Source: Haloferula helveola
GTDB lineage: Bacteria > Verrucomicrobiota > Verrucomicrobiia > Verrucomicrobiales > Akkermansiaceae
DNA length: 64,000 nucleotides
Assembly (NCBI RefSeq): GCF_037076345.1
Contig: NZ_AP024702.1
Coordinates: 3,844,001 to 3,908,000, forward strand
Reading direction: 5' to 3'
Made by a program: the position numbers and the translations under genes. The notes under the pieces are model-generated. The model saw nothing but the letters and a program-made list of their open reading frames with translations, had not been told where the DNA came from and ran no database searches. Of the stretch, positions 1-8,677 are shown one piece after another; position 1 is the stretch's first letter; each line of letters starts with the position of its first letter.

Positions 1-1
1 G

Positions 2-1900
2 CTTTCGTCCGAGTTCCTCTGGCATCCGAGCGGCGCGACGATCGACGACATTGTGGACGGAGAGGAATACCAGCTCGAGATGATCGGCTTTCCGGGGTCG
101 ACGCAGGTCGTGACCTCGCCGATCACTCCGGGTGCCGGCGCCACGGTGCTCAATCCGGTGGTGGCGCTCGAGATTCCGGCGACAGAGACCGGCACGCTGA
201 CCTTTCCCGAAACCGCCCAAGGGTTCAGCTGGCGCTTTACCGGCGAGTCGGTCTGGCGGAATGTCGCGGACAACGGTGATACCTTCGAGGACCTGATTGC
301 TACGACGGTTCCCGTAGGCAACTACCGGATCGAGTTCAAGCCGGTGGCGGGTTACACCACGCCGGGATCGCGCGAGATCACCATCTCGTCCACTTTCACC
401 CTCGGGCTCAACTGGGGTGATTACCTCCGGATCAGCAACTTTGATGCATCGAAGACCTTCGACCTCGTCGCGTCGCCGAACCTCGAAGGCGACCCGTATC
501 AATACGTCGGGATGATCCGCACGCCGCTCGGCCGGGGCACCGGCACCGTAGTGGCGGATCGTGTGGTGCTGACCGCGGGTCACTTGTTCTTCGACTTCAA
601 CGGCCTGAACTGGGCCGACACCCAGTGGTTTCCCCGCCAGCAGCAGGACACGAGGCAGGCGCCGCCGATGTCACCGAGAGGCATCCTCTACCGCACCAGC
701 TACGCCAAATTGATCGCGCCGGACTCGGTGGAAGGTGAAGTGGCGAACCTGCCGGAGGACGCGCAGGAGGTCGACTTCGCGGCCCTCTACTTCAGCGACG
801 TAGCGACCTGGGACGGCGGCTCGGCGAACTTCCTCGAAAGCAATGCCGACCGCAACTGGATGACCGGCAGCGAGCCGAAGCACGCGGTAGGCTATCCGCA
901 ACGCAGCCAGACTTACCCGGTGAGGGGACGGATCTTCGAGAAAACCTTCAGCACAGCCCTTTCGGCGATCGACTCGAACCCATTGCCGAAGCTCTACCAG
1001 AGCACCGAAGTCTTCGGTGACGGCGGTGCCAGCGGCAGCGCGTTGTTTGTCGAGCCGCCCGGCACGGGCCAGCAGTACCCCGCGGCCATCCTCCTGGCGG
1101 GACAGGGCAGGGCGGTTTACCGGGTGATCGACAGCGAAATCACACGGATGATCAAGGATGCCGAAGACGCATCGACGGGGAACGACGACGTGCTCGACAG
1201 CAATTCCTCGCTGGTGACCTTCGACAATCTCGGAGCTTTCACGACCTTGTCGGTCACGGTCTCGCCGGGTGCCACCCTCAGCGCCGCACGGTGGACCGTG
1301 ACGCCGAATGCGGGCAGCGGCTACGCCAACGTCAAGTCGGGCCAGCAGGTGCCGTTCAATCCGGACTGGGACAGCTTCACCTTCACCTTTAATGCGGTGT
1401 CCGGTTACGCGACACCGGACCCGGTGACCTTCCTCGCCAGCCAGGTCACGGCGGGGGCAACCAATACCTTCAACGTCGTTTACGAGCCGCTGTCCGGCTA
1501 TGATATCTGGAAACAGCTCAACCTGATCTCCGACGACAGCTTCGACGGTGATGGCGACACCTTGGTCGCGTTGATGGAGTATGCGCTCGATCTCGATCCC
1601 GATGTTGCCGACTACCGCCCTCCGATCCGCATGAAGGAAAGTCCGGCCCAGAGCACCTTCGCCGAGTTCGAGGTCTACGTCAGCGCCGTGGCCGACGCGA
1701 TCCGCTACGAGGTCGAGGTGGCCGACTCGCTTGAAGACCTGGCGACCGGAACCAACGTCACGACGCTGCAGACCTTCACCAAGGCGGACGGATCTTCCGA
1801 CTACATCACGGTGACCGACACCCAACCGATCAGCTCGTCGACGACCCGCTTCGGACGTGTCGTCATCACCCATGACCGAAGCCTTTCCACCGGTCCCTGA
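2..1900 (+). CDS. Secreted trypsin-like serine protease, 5' end outside window
   Basis: The frame is open from base 2, so the true start lies upstream; an internal GTG at 53 is only an apparent start. Counting from that GTG, the protein has an S1/V8-like protease core. TAGH puts the catalytic His at 177, EVDFAALYF the Asp at 241, and DGGASGSALF the nucleophile Ser at 327. This order and spacing fit the chymotrypsin-fold triad. Ig-like or beta-sandwich segments lie on both sides, and the C-terminal part (about residues 500-615) is a Verrucomicrobia-style tail with a D-rich stretch. It is probably secreted and degrades external protein, but the signal peptide cannot be seen. Thirty-seven bases separate it from glsA. 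The protease family is fairly sure; the substrate is unknown. Confidence 0.75.
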   Translation, partial: LSSEFLWHPSGATIDDIVDGEEYQLEMIGFPGSTQVVTSPITPGAGATVLNPVVALEIPATETGTLTFPETAQGFSWRFTGESVWRNVADNGDTFEDLIATTVPVGNYRIEFKPVAGYTTPGSREITISSTFTLGLNWGDYLRISNFDASKTFDLVASPNLEGDPYQYVGMIRTPLGRGTGTVVADRVVLTAGHLFFDFNGLNWADTQWFPRQQQDTRQAPPMSPRGILYRTSYAKLIAPDSVEGEVANLPEDAQEVDFAALYFSDVATWDGGSANFLESNADRNWMTGSEPKHAVGYPQRSQTYPVRGRIFEKTFSTALSAIDSNPLPKLYQSTEVFGDGGASGSALFVEPPGTGQQYPAAILLAGQGRAVYRVIDSEITRMIKDAEDASTGNDDVLDSNSSLVTFDNLGAFTTLSVTVSPGATLSAARWTVTPNAGSGYANVKSGQQVPFNPDWDSFTFTFNAVSGYATPDPVTFLASQVTAGATNTFNVVYEPLSGYDIWKQLNLISDDSFDGDGDTLVALMEYALDLDPDVADYRPPIRMKESPAQSTFAEFEVYVSAVADAIRYEVEVADSLEDLATGTNVTTLQTFTKADGSSDYITVTDTQPISSSTTRFGRVVITHDRSLSTGP

Positions 1901-1937
1901 GAGGGCCAGCCTGTCCAAACCCGATGATTGAAGCCGA

Positions 1938-3776
1938 ATGAGTGCTCCGGTTCCCCCGATTCAGAAGATTCTCGAGTCCCTTCACTCCGAGTTGTTGGAA
2001 AACCGCGATGGCGAGGTCGCGACCTACATACCCGAGCTGGGTAAGGCAGATCCGGAATGGTTCGGCATCTGTCTGGTGACGGCCGACGGCCAGGTCTATC
2101 AGGTCGGCGAGTGTGACCAGTCGTTCACCATCCAGTCGATCTCGAAGCCCTTCGTTTACGGTATCGCGCTTGAGGACCGGGGCAAGGAGGCCGTTCTCGA
2201 AAAGATCTGGATGGAGCCGTCCGGCGAGGCCTTCAACGCAATCAGCCTGCGTCCCGGCACCGGCAAGCCGGAGAACCCGATGATCAACGCGGGTGCGATC
2301 ACCGCCACCTCGCTGGTCAACGGCGGGGATACCGATTCCATGATCCGACGGATTGTCCGGGTGCTCGGGATTCACGCAGGGCGGCCGCTCTCGGTCGACG
2401 AGTCGGTTTACCGGTCGGAAAGCGAGACCGGCCACCGCAACCGGGCGATCGGTTACATGCTGCGGAATTTCGAGATCCTTGAGGAGGATCCGAAGGCCTG
2501 TCTTGAAGCCTACTTCATGCAGTGCTCGATCTCCGTGACCTGCCGCGACCTCGGAATGATGGCGGCGACCCTCGCGAACGGCGGGGTGAATCCGTGCACC
2601 GGAGAGCGGGCGGTGTCCCGTGACTACGTGGAGAACATCCTCAGCGTGATGGGATCCTGCGGGATGTACGATGCGGCGGGCGAGTGGGTTTACAACGTCG
2701 GGATGCCGGCGAAGAGCGGGGTCTCCGGCGGCATTCTTGCGGTGCTGCCGGGCCAGTTGGGGATCGGAGTGTTCTCGCCGCGGCTGGATCCCTGCGGGAA
2801 TAGCGTGAGAGGAATCGAAACCTGCCGCGAGATCACCCGGAAGTTCGGCCTGCACATATTCCAGGTGCCGCGTCTGGCCACCGAGGTGATCCGCCGGACA
2901 GGAAGTCTCGCACGGACCCGTTCGAGCCGCCTGCGTTCGGCTGTGGAAATGGAGGCGTTGAGACAGGCGGGGGACGCGATCCGGATTCTCGAACTCCAGG
3001 GCGATCTGAATTTCGGAACAGCCGAGTTCGCCTCCCGCGAGTTCATGCGGGCCGATGACCGCATTCGCGAGATGGTCCTCGATTTCTCCCACGTCACCGG
3101 CATGAACTCGAGTGCCGCCGGAGTGCTGGCGATGGCGTTCGGAAGCTGGCTCGAGACGGGGCTTCGAGTCTCGGTGTGCCGCTGCGAGCGGTTTCCGCTG
3201 CTTGAAGAGACTCTCTCGCGGGTGATTCCGGATCAGTGGCGGAAGGTCGGATTTTTCGACGACATGCCCGATGCGATCGAAGAAGCGGAGAATCAGTTGC
3301 TGGAAGAACTGGAGCTCCGCCAACACAGTTCGGAGGCGGTGGGGATCGAGGACTGCCAGTTGCTCTCCGGGCTCAATCTCGAAGATCTCGAGACGCTCGG
3401 ATCTTTGCTCAAGCCGATCGCTTTCGAAGAAGGCGAGAGCGTGATGAAGGTCGGCGACGACCCGGATGGAATGTATTTCCTGATGAGGGGCAAGGCGAGC
3501 GCGTGGATCAGGACGGAGGCCGGAAGGGAGCGGCGGGTTGCGACCTTCTCTCCGGGAATGAACTTCGGGGAAATGGGCCTGATCAATCACAGTCCGCGTT
3601 CGGCGGAAGTGCGCGCCGACAGCCGGATCGAGACCATGATGCTGCCGGTCGAGGCTTTCGACCGTCTGGAGGAACTCGGTCCACGGCTGCAGGTGGCGAT
3701 CCTGAGCAACCTGTCGGCGATGCTGGCGGACCGGTTGCGGGAGGCGAACGAGGAACTGGCACAGATCCATTCATGA
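1938..3776 (+). CDS. glsA: Glutaminase A fused to STAS and cyclic-nucleotide-binding domains
   Basis: Residues 12-310 are a serine-dependent beta-lactamase-like glutaminase (L-glutamine to L-glutamate plus ammonia). The catalytic Ser67-x-x-Lys70 lies in QSISK, and NPMINAGAI and GVSGGI are other family motifs. Residues 345-450 form a STAS domain (LDFSHVTGMNSSAAGVL). Residues 472-595 form a cNMP-binding domain whose phosphate cassette FGEMGLINHSPRSAEVRA keeps Gly-Glu 544-545 and Arg554. The protein has 612 residues against about 310 for a bare bacterial glutaminase. No signal peptide is visible, so it is cytosolic. A class III nucleotide cyclase follows 39 bases downstream on the same strand. 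That makes cyclic-nucleotide control of glutaminase a reasonable inference, but it is not shown. Start ATG 1938. Confidence 0.93.
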   Translation: MSAPVPPIQKILESLHSELLENRDGEVATYIPELGKADPEWFGICLVTADGQVYQVGECDQSFTIQSISKPFVYGIALEDRGKEAVLEKIWMEPSGEAFNAISLRPGTGKPENPMINAGAITATSLVNGGDTDSMIRRIVRVLGIHAGRPLSVDESVYRSESETGHRNRAIGYMLRNFEILEEDPKACLEAYFMQCSISVTCRDLGMMAATLANGGVNPCTGERAVSRDYVENILSVMGSCGMYDAAGEWVYNVGMPAKSGVSGGILAVLPGQLGIGVFSPRLDPCGNSVRGIETCREITRKFGLHIFQVPRLATEVIRRTGSLARTRSSRLRSAVEMEALRQAGDAIRILELQGDLNFGTAEFASREFMRADDRIREMVLDFSHVTGMNSSAAGVLAMAFGSWLETGLRVSVCRCERFPLLEETLSRVIPDQWRKVGFFDDMPDAIEEAENQLLEELELRQHSSEAVGIEDCQLLSGLNLEDLETLGSLLKPIAFEEGESVMKVGDDPDGMYFLMRGKASAWIRTEAGRERRVATFSPGMNFGEMGLINHSPRSAEVRADSRIETMMLPVEAFDRLEELGPRLQVAILSNLSAMLADRLREANEELAQIHS

Positions 3777-3815
3777 GCGCCTTCGCAGGGCAATCCCCCG
3801 GCAGTCGGAGCTGAT

Positions 3816-5888
3816 ATGGCGAAGCCGCGATGGAACCGGCGCCTGAAACGGGCGGGAGCGGCAGCGGTGATCTCGCTGATCGCCCTCGCGTGGGGGTTGA
3901 TGCTTCTCGAGTTCGACTTCGGGGTCGGTCTGAGGCGTGCGAGCTACGACCTTCCGTTCCGGTTCACCGAAAGGGTGCCGCCGGATGACATCGTGCTGAT
4001 CCAGCTCGATGAGGCGACGTTTGCGGATTTCCAACTCCCGCTCACCGAACCTCTCGACCGCCGTTTCCATGCCGAGATGGTGAAACTCCTGACCGAGGCC
4101 GGAGCGCGGATGATCATCTTCGACATCAGCTTTCCGGACTCGAAGCCGGAACAGGATGAGGCCTTTGCCGACGCGATGGAAAAGCATGGGAATGTCGTGC
4201 TGATCGGCGAGTTGGTGAAGATTCGGAACGAGTCCGCCGAGCGCGAGCGCCTGCTGCTCTCCACCCCGGTTCTGAGGCAAGCCGCCGCCGGCTGGGGGCT
4301 CTCGCTCGTGCCGCGCGACACCGATGATGTCATCCGCAGGATCCGGCCGATGATCGAGACTCCGTTCGGCCCCAAGCCGAGCCTGAGCGAAATTGTCCGG
4401 CAGCTCGATTCGGGGAGCCGTGAAGCGGCTGCGGAGAGCGAGTGGTTCCTCGACTACTACGGCCGTGCGGGGACTTTCCCGAGTTACAGTTTCAGCGGCG
4501 TCGCGCGAGGGAGCGGGATCGACGAAGGCGCGTTCCAGGACAAGATCATCATTATTGGTGCCCGGCAGAACGCCGATGGATTCGGTGCGGGCAAAGACCT
4601 TTTCACCACTCCTTACACGGTAATCCCGGTCGAGAACCGGGACACGGGCGAGTTGGAGAAAGTGCTGACGCCCGGCATGGAGATCCAGGCCACCGCGATC
4701 GCGAACCTTCTCGAAGGACGCCGGATCACCCGTCTCGATTCCGGAATCGAGCGATGGCTGATCATCCTTCTGCCGTTCTTGTTCTCCGGCGCGGCGTGCC
4801 TGCTGGCGCCGATTCGGGGGGGCGTGACCTGCCTCTGTCTGGCGGCGGTTGTTGCGGCGTTGGGTGTGCTAGGCCAGCAGATGCAGGGGTGGAACTTCCT
4901 GTGGACCATTCCCGCCTTCGGCCAGGCGCCTCTGGTCATCGGCCTCGCGCTCGGCGCGCACTACTTCATCGAGTATTCCGCCCGCTGGAAATTGCGGCGC
5001 GCGTTCCGGTCCTACATGTCCGAGGAGCAGGCGCGCCAGATCGACGATGACGAGGTCAGCCTCGAACTCGGAGGCAAGGAGGTCGAGGCGACTGTCCTGT
5101 TCAGCGATTTGCAGGGTTTCACCGCGATGTCGGAAGGCCTGCCGCCGCAAGCGGTGTCGAAAGCGCTGATCAGCTACTTCGAGCGCGCGACCGAGGGAAT
5201 CCTCGATAACGAGGGAACCATCATCAAGTACGTTGGAGACGCCGTGATGGCGACATGGGGAGCTCCGCTGAAGGTGGACCGCGAGGCCGATCGGGCGATC
5301 GATGCGGCGATCCAGATGCAGGTCGCGAGTTCCAAGCCCATCACTCTGGAGACGGGGGAAGGAACGATCGAGAAGGTACTAGCAACCCGGGTCGGTATCA
5401 ATGCGGGCCCCGGCCTGGCCGGGAATCTCGGCAGCAAACGGCGCTTTGACTATTCGGTGATCGGCGACACTACCAACACTGCCGCCCGGCTTGAAGGTCT
5501 GAACAAGATGCTCGGCACATCGGTCCTCGTCTCCGAGGCGGTGCTGGCGAAGTGCGCGGATCGCGATCGCTTCGCCACACGGAGGATGGGAAGTTTCGTC
5601 CTCAAGGGAAAGCGGCAGGGGATCGTGGTGCACGAGGTGCTGGGCTATCGCGACGACCCGGCCAACCGAATCCGGAAGCGCGACGAAACCTATCTCGTGT
5701 TGTACCGGCAGGCGGTCGAGGCCTTCGAAGCCGGCGACTTCGAGCGGGCCCGGGGGACGTTCGAGAAGACGCGGTCGCTGCATGACCTGCTGCCCGACGA
5801 TCCCGCTTCGGTTCTTTTCCTACGTGCGATCGATGCGGCCGGGACGGGCGCTGAATGGCGCGGCGAGGTGATACTTGAGTCGAAGTAG
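3816..5888 (+). CDS. CHASE2-domain class III adenylate/guanylate cyclase
   Basis: The protein has 690 residues. An N-terminal membrane helix (about 13-31) precedes an extracytoplasmic CHASE2 sensor (about 35-300; IIFDISFPDSK, DKIIIIGA). Three hydrophobic segments follow (about 312-385), then a short linker and a cyclase catalytic domain (422-610). Metal-binding Asp431 (LFSDLQGFT) and Asp475 (KYVGDAVMATWG) are present, as are transition-state Asn554 and Arg558 (GDTTNTAARLE). Ser547 in DYSVIG occupies the base-selecting position where Thr/Ser is usual in bacterial adenylate cyclases, so cAMP is the more likely product. The C-terminus looks TPR-like. The upstream neighbour is a glutaminase with a cNMP-binding domain, 39 bases away, probably in one transcript. 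The ligand of CHASE2 is unknown. Confidence 0.92.
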   Translation: MAKPRWNRRLKRAGAAAVISLIALAWGLMLLEFDFGVGLRRASYDLPFRFTERVPPDDIVLIQLDEATFADFQLPLTEPLDRRFHAEMVKLLTEAGARMIIFDISFPDSKPEQDEAFADAMEKHGNVVLIGELVKIRNESAERERLLLSTPVLRQAAAGWGLSLVPRDTDDVIRRIRPMIETPFGPKPSLSEIVRQLDSGSREAAAESEWFLDYYGRAGTFPSYSFSGVARGSGIDEGAFQDKIIIIGARQNADGFGAGKDLFTTPYTVIPVENRDTGELEKVLTPGMEIQATAIANLLEGRRITRLDSGIERWLIILLPFLFSGAACLLAPIRGGVTCLCLAAVVAALGVLGQQMQGWNFLWTIPAFGQAPLVIGLALGAHYFIEYSARWKLRRAFRSYMSEEQARQIDDDEVSLELGGKEVEATVLFSDLQGFTAMSEGLPPQAVSKALISYFERATEGILDNEGTIIKYVGDAVMATWGAPLKVDREADRAIDAAIQMQVASSKPITLETGEGTIEKVLATRVGINAGPGLAGNLGSKRRFDYSVIGDTTNTAARLEGLNKMLGTSVLVSEAVLAKCADRDRFATRRMGSFVLKGKRQGIVVHEVLGYRDDPANRIRKRDETYLVLYRQAVEAFEAGDFERARGTFEKTRSLHDLLPDDPASVLFLRAIDAAGTGAEWRGEVILESK

Positions 5889-5977
5889 TGAATCTGTCCG
5901 GGTAGGACAGGAGACGGCGGGTCGCGCACTTCTTCCATCATCACTTGACGCCGTCGAGCTCCCCAAGAGGGTGCCGC

Positions 5978-6673
5978 ATGGAACACCCCATCCTCATCAT
6001 CGGCGGCAACTCGGGCATCGGTCTGGCGACGGTCGAACGCCTCGGCCGTGACAACCTTTCGATGCTCGCCGCGGCCCGTGACACGAGCCGCCTGGTCGAG
6101 CTCGGCGTCCAGACGCTTCCCTTCGACGCATCCAAGGAGCCGGACTTCGAGCTGCCGGAGAAGCTGGGCGGGCTGGTCTACTTCCCCGGAACGATCAACC
6201 TGAAGCCGTTCCACCGGCTCAGCGACGACGACTTCCTTTCCGACTTCCAGACGAACTGCCTCGGTGCGGTCCGCGTGATCCGCAAGGCATTGCCGGCGCT
6301 CAAGGCGGGCGCGCCGTCGTCGGTCGTCCTCTTCTCGACGGTTGCGGTGGCCCAGGGAATGCCGTTTCACGCGTCGGTCGCCGCGGCCAAGGCTGCGGTC
6401 GAGGGACTGGGCAAGTCGCTCGCTGCGGAACTGGCTCCGCACGTGCGGGTGAATGTGATCGCGCCATCGCTCACCGATACTCCGCTCGCCTCCGGCCTGT
6501 TGGGCAGCGATGCCAAACGCGAGGCGGCGGAGAAGCGGCACCCCCTGCAATCGATCGGTCGGCCGGAAGATGTCGCCGGCCTCGTCGCGTTTCTGCTCTC
6601 GGATGCCTCGAAATTCATGACCGGACAGGTGCTCCGACCCGATGGTGGGCTATCGAATGTCCGGACGTTCTGA
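5978..6673 (+). CDS. SDR-family protein with the catalytic tyrosine replaced
   Basis: This 231-residue Rossmann protein begins MEHPILIIGGNSGIG, a GxxxGIG dinucleotide-binding loop at 9-15. Ser120 (VVLFSTVAV) and Lys138 of the SDR triad are present, but the position four before the lysine, normally Tyr, is Val134 (HASVAAAK). The C-terminus has the usual SDR ending FMTGQVLRPDGG. I chose the ATG at 5978 because AAGAGG lies 7 bases upstream and the protein then opens directly with beta-1. Earlier TTG codons would add an unlikely leader. Either it is an atypical reductase or a non-catalytic dinucleotide-binding protein. It stands alone, followed by the divergent-looking regulatory region of the tetR gene. 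Confidence 0.85.
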   Translation: MEHPILIIGGNSGIGLATVERLGRDNLSMLAAARDTSRLVELGVQTLPFDASKEPDFELPEKLGGLVYFPGTINLKPFHRLSDDDFLSDFQTNCLGAVRVIRKALPALKAGAPSSVVLFSTVAVAQGMPFHASVAAAKAAVEGLGKSLAAELAPHVRVNVIAPSLTDTPLASGLLGSDAKREAAEKRHPLQSIGRPEDVAGLVAFLLSDASKFMTGQVLRPDGGLSNVRTF

Positions 6674-6751
6674 GTCTTTCCCAACAAATGTGGGAATTGT
6701 AGATCGCTGATAAACAACAGGTTGTAAATCGTCACACGAATCCCGTTTGAC

Positions 6752-6767
6752 TTGACCGACCGGTCAA
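6752..6767. promoter_or_regulatory. Putative TetR operator (TTGACC-N4-GGTCAA)
   Basis: A perfect 6-bp inverted repeat, TTGACC and GGTCAA separated by GACC, ends 14 bases before the ATG of the TetR-family gene. Its size, symmetry and position are typical of an autoregulatory site. Binding here would block expression of the regulator and, if they are co-transcribed, of the efflux genes that follow. The binding itself is inferred. Confidence 0.6.
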
Positions 6768-6781
6768 CTACAGGTGCCGGC

Positions 6782-7414
6782 ATGTCCGAGACGGTTTCCG
6801 CACGCACCCGCTTGCTCGAGGCGATGGTGGGGGCGATTTGGGAGAGCAGCTACGGATCGACCTCGGTCGATCGCATCTGCGAGCGGGCCGACGTGCGCAA
6901 GGGGAGCTTCTACCACTTCTTCAAATCGAAGACCGCGCTTGCGATCGCGGCGCTGGAGCATCTTTGGGAAACGGAGTCGCGCGAGAACCTCGAGAAGATC
7001 TTCGACCCGCGCATTCCGCCGCTGTCGCGCTTCGAGCGGATGATCGAGCACTGGTACCGGCGTGCCCTCGACTGCCGCGAGCAAAAGGGTCGGGTACTGG
7101 GGTGCCCGTACTTCAATATCGGCGCGGAGACGGCCGCGGCCGAACCGGAGTTGGCCGCGAAGGTGCGCGAGATTCTCGATCGCTTCCAAGGCTACCTCGA
7201 AGCATCGCTGCGCGATGCACAAGCGATGGGAGTGGTGGATATCAACTCGCCTGCGGAAACCGCCGCCGCGCTTTTTTCGATGATGGAGGGCTGCTCGACG
7301 CAGGCCCGCATCCATGACGATCCCGAGCGGGTCCGTCATTTTGCCGACGCCTTCTCGCGGGTCATCGGCGCGGAATTGAACCCCGATCTCGATGCCGAGG
7401 TGGTCAACCGCTGA
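6782..7414 (+). CDS. TetR/AcrR-family transcriptional repressor
   Basis: The protein has 210 residues. The N-terminal helix-turn-helix (about 8-55) includes STSVDRICERADVRKGSFYHFFKSK, in which the recognition helix KGSFYHFF is the classic TetR signature. The C-terminal all-helical part is the ligand and dimer domain. The start is the ATG at 6782, because an operator-like palindrome sits directly upstream and would be inside the coding region if the TTG at 6752 were used. It is the first gene of a set (regulator, adaptor, RND pump, outer-membrane channel) on one strand with gaps of 23, 4 and 19 bases. A role as local repressor of the efflux system is therefore likely; the inducer is unknown. 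Confidence 0.9.
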   Translation: MSETVSARTRLLEAMVGAIWESSYGSTSVDRICERADVRKGSFYHFFKSKTALAIAALEHLWETESRENLEKIFDPRIPPLSRFERMIEHWYRRALDCREQKGRVLGCPYFNIGAETAAAEPELAAKVREILDRFQGYLEASLRDAQAMGVVDINSPAETAAALFSMMEGCSTQARIHDDPERVRHFADAFSRVIGAELNPDLDAEVVNR

Positions 7415-7437
7415 GGCATCCGAACGCTCTGACGAAC

Positions 7438-8673
7438 ATGTCGAACTCGAACTCAACACGTACTGCCATCGGATGGGTGGTGGTCCTGTTCATCCTGACC
7501 GTCACCGCCTGGTTTGGCTGGAAGGCGCTGAACGACGCCAAGCCTGACGCCGGCGGCAAGGGTGGGGGAGGCCGTCCGCCGAGTGCGGTGATTTTCCGTC
7601 CGGCCGAGAAGCGCGAGATTGTCGAGACGCTGACCGCCACCGGTACGCTTCGGGCAACGCGCCGGGCGGAGGTCGCGGCGATCGAGTCCGGGGCGATCGA
7701 AAGCCTGTCGGTCGATGAAGGTGACGCTGTCGAAGCCGGAGCGGTGTTGGCGAAGATCGATGCCCGCAGACTTGAGGCGCAACTGCAGGAAGCCTCGGCG
7801 GGCCTGACATCGGCCAAGGCGGAGCTGGCGCAGCGCGAGGCCGAGCAGGAACGAGCGGTCCAGGACGAAGAGATGATGCGTGGCCTGTGGGATCAGAGGG
7901 CGGTCGCCGAGCGCGAGTATCTGGACAGCCTGCGGGAGATGAAGGTTGCCGAAGCCCGCACCCGCGCGGCCAAGGAAATGATCGAGGCCGCTGCGAAGCG
8001 GCTCGAATTGCTCGAGGTTCGCCAGAAGGATCTCGAAGTTCGTGCGCCGTTCGCCGGTCGGGTGGTCGTGCGCCACACCGAGCTGGGCGAATGGGTCAGC
8101 GAGGGCGCGCCTGTGGTGACGCTCGTCTCGACCGGAGAGGCCGAGGCATGGCTCCAACTTCCCGAACGCCACGCGAGCCTTCTTCGCGAAACCTCTCCTG
8201 CCCAGGTCGAGCTCAAGTTCTCCGGCGTGGGCGAGTCGATTTCCGCCGACAAGCTCACGGTGATTCCCGAGATCGACGGCGGCTCGCGGCGCTTCACGCT
8301 GGTGGCCCACATTCCCGATCCGGAGAACCGCCTGACTCCCGGATCCTCGGTCACCGCCACCGTCCCGCTTGGTGAGGCGGTGCCGCGGGTGATCGTGCCG
8401 ACCGACGCGATCCTGACCAGCTACGCCGGCAACTACGTGTTCGTTCCTGACCGCTCGGGCGAGGGTCCGCCGACGGCCAAGCGGGTGGATGTTCAACTGC
8501 TCTTCGAGCGCGCGGGTGAGGCCGTGCTTGCCGATGGAGCACTGGAAGAGGGCGCCGAGGTCATCGTTGAAGGTAACGAGCGCCTGATGCCCGGTGCCCC
8601 GATCGCACCGAAGCCATGGGTTTCGAAGGAAGCGCCGCCAACGGCGGAAAAGGAAACCGCCCAAGCCCGCTGA
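7438..8673 (+). CDS. RND efflux periplasmic adaptor (membrane fusion protein)
   Basis: This 411-residue protein is of the HlyD/AcrA type. A single N-terminal membrane anchor (about residues 10-28) replaces the lipobox seen in many relatives. Next come the first half of the lipoyl domain (IESGAIESLSVDEGDAVEAG), a long charged alpha-hairpin (about 105-195, rich in Glu, Ala and Arg), the second lipoyl half (LEVRAPFAGRVVVR) and beta-barrel and membrane-proximal domains. A Gly-rich linker (GGKGGGGRPPS) follows the anchor. It should bridge the inner-membrane pump and the outer-membrane channel encoded immediately downstream. The stop lies 4 bases before the pump start, which suggests translational coupling. 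Confidence 0.92.
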   Translation: MSNSNSTRTAIGWVVVLFILTVTAWFGWKALNDAKPDAGGKGGGGRPPSAVIFRPAEKREIVETLTATGTLRATRRAEVAAIESGAIESLSVDEGDAVEAGAVLAKIDARRLEAQLQEASAGLTSAKAELAQREAEQERAVQDEEMMRGLWDQRAVAEREYLDSLREMKVAEARTRAAKEMIEAAAKRLELLEVRQKDLEVRAPFAGRVVVRHTELGEWVSEGAPVVTLVSTGEAEAWLQLPERHASLLRETSPAQVELKFSGVGESISADKLTVIPEIDGGSRRFTLVAHIPDPENRLTPGSSVTATVPLGEAVPRVIVPTDAILTSYAGNYVFVPDRSGEGPPTAKRVDVQLLFERAGEAVLADGALEEGAEVIVEGNERLMPGAPIAPKPWVSKEAPPTAEKETAQAR

Positions 8674-8677
8674 CCGG

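Noticed and set aside
1866-3770. Long 634-residue open frame on the minus strand opposite glsA
   Set aside because: It lies wholly antisense to a glutaminase with clear catalytic and regulatory motifs; the protein is rich in Arg, His and Pro with no recognisable domain, typical of GC-rich shadow frames.
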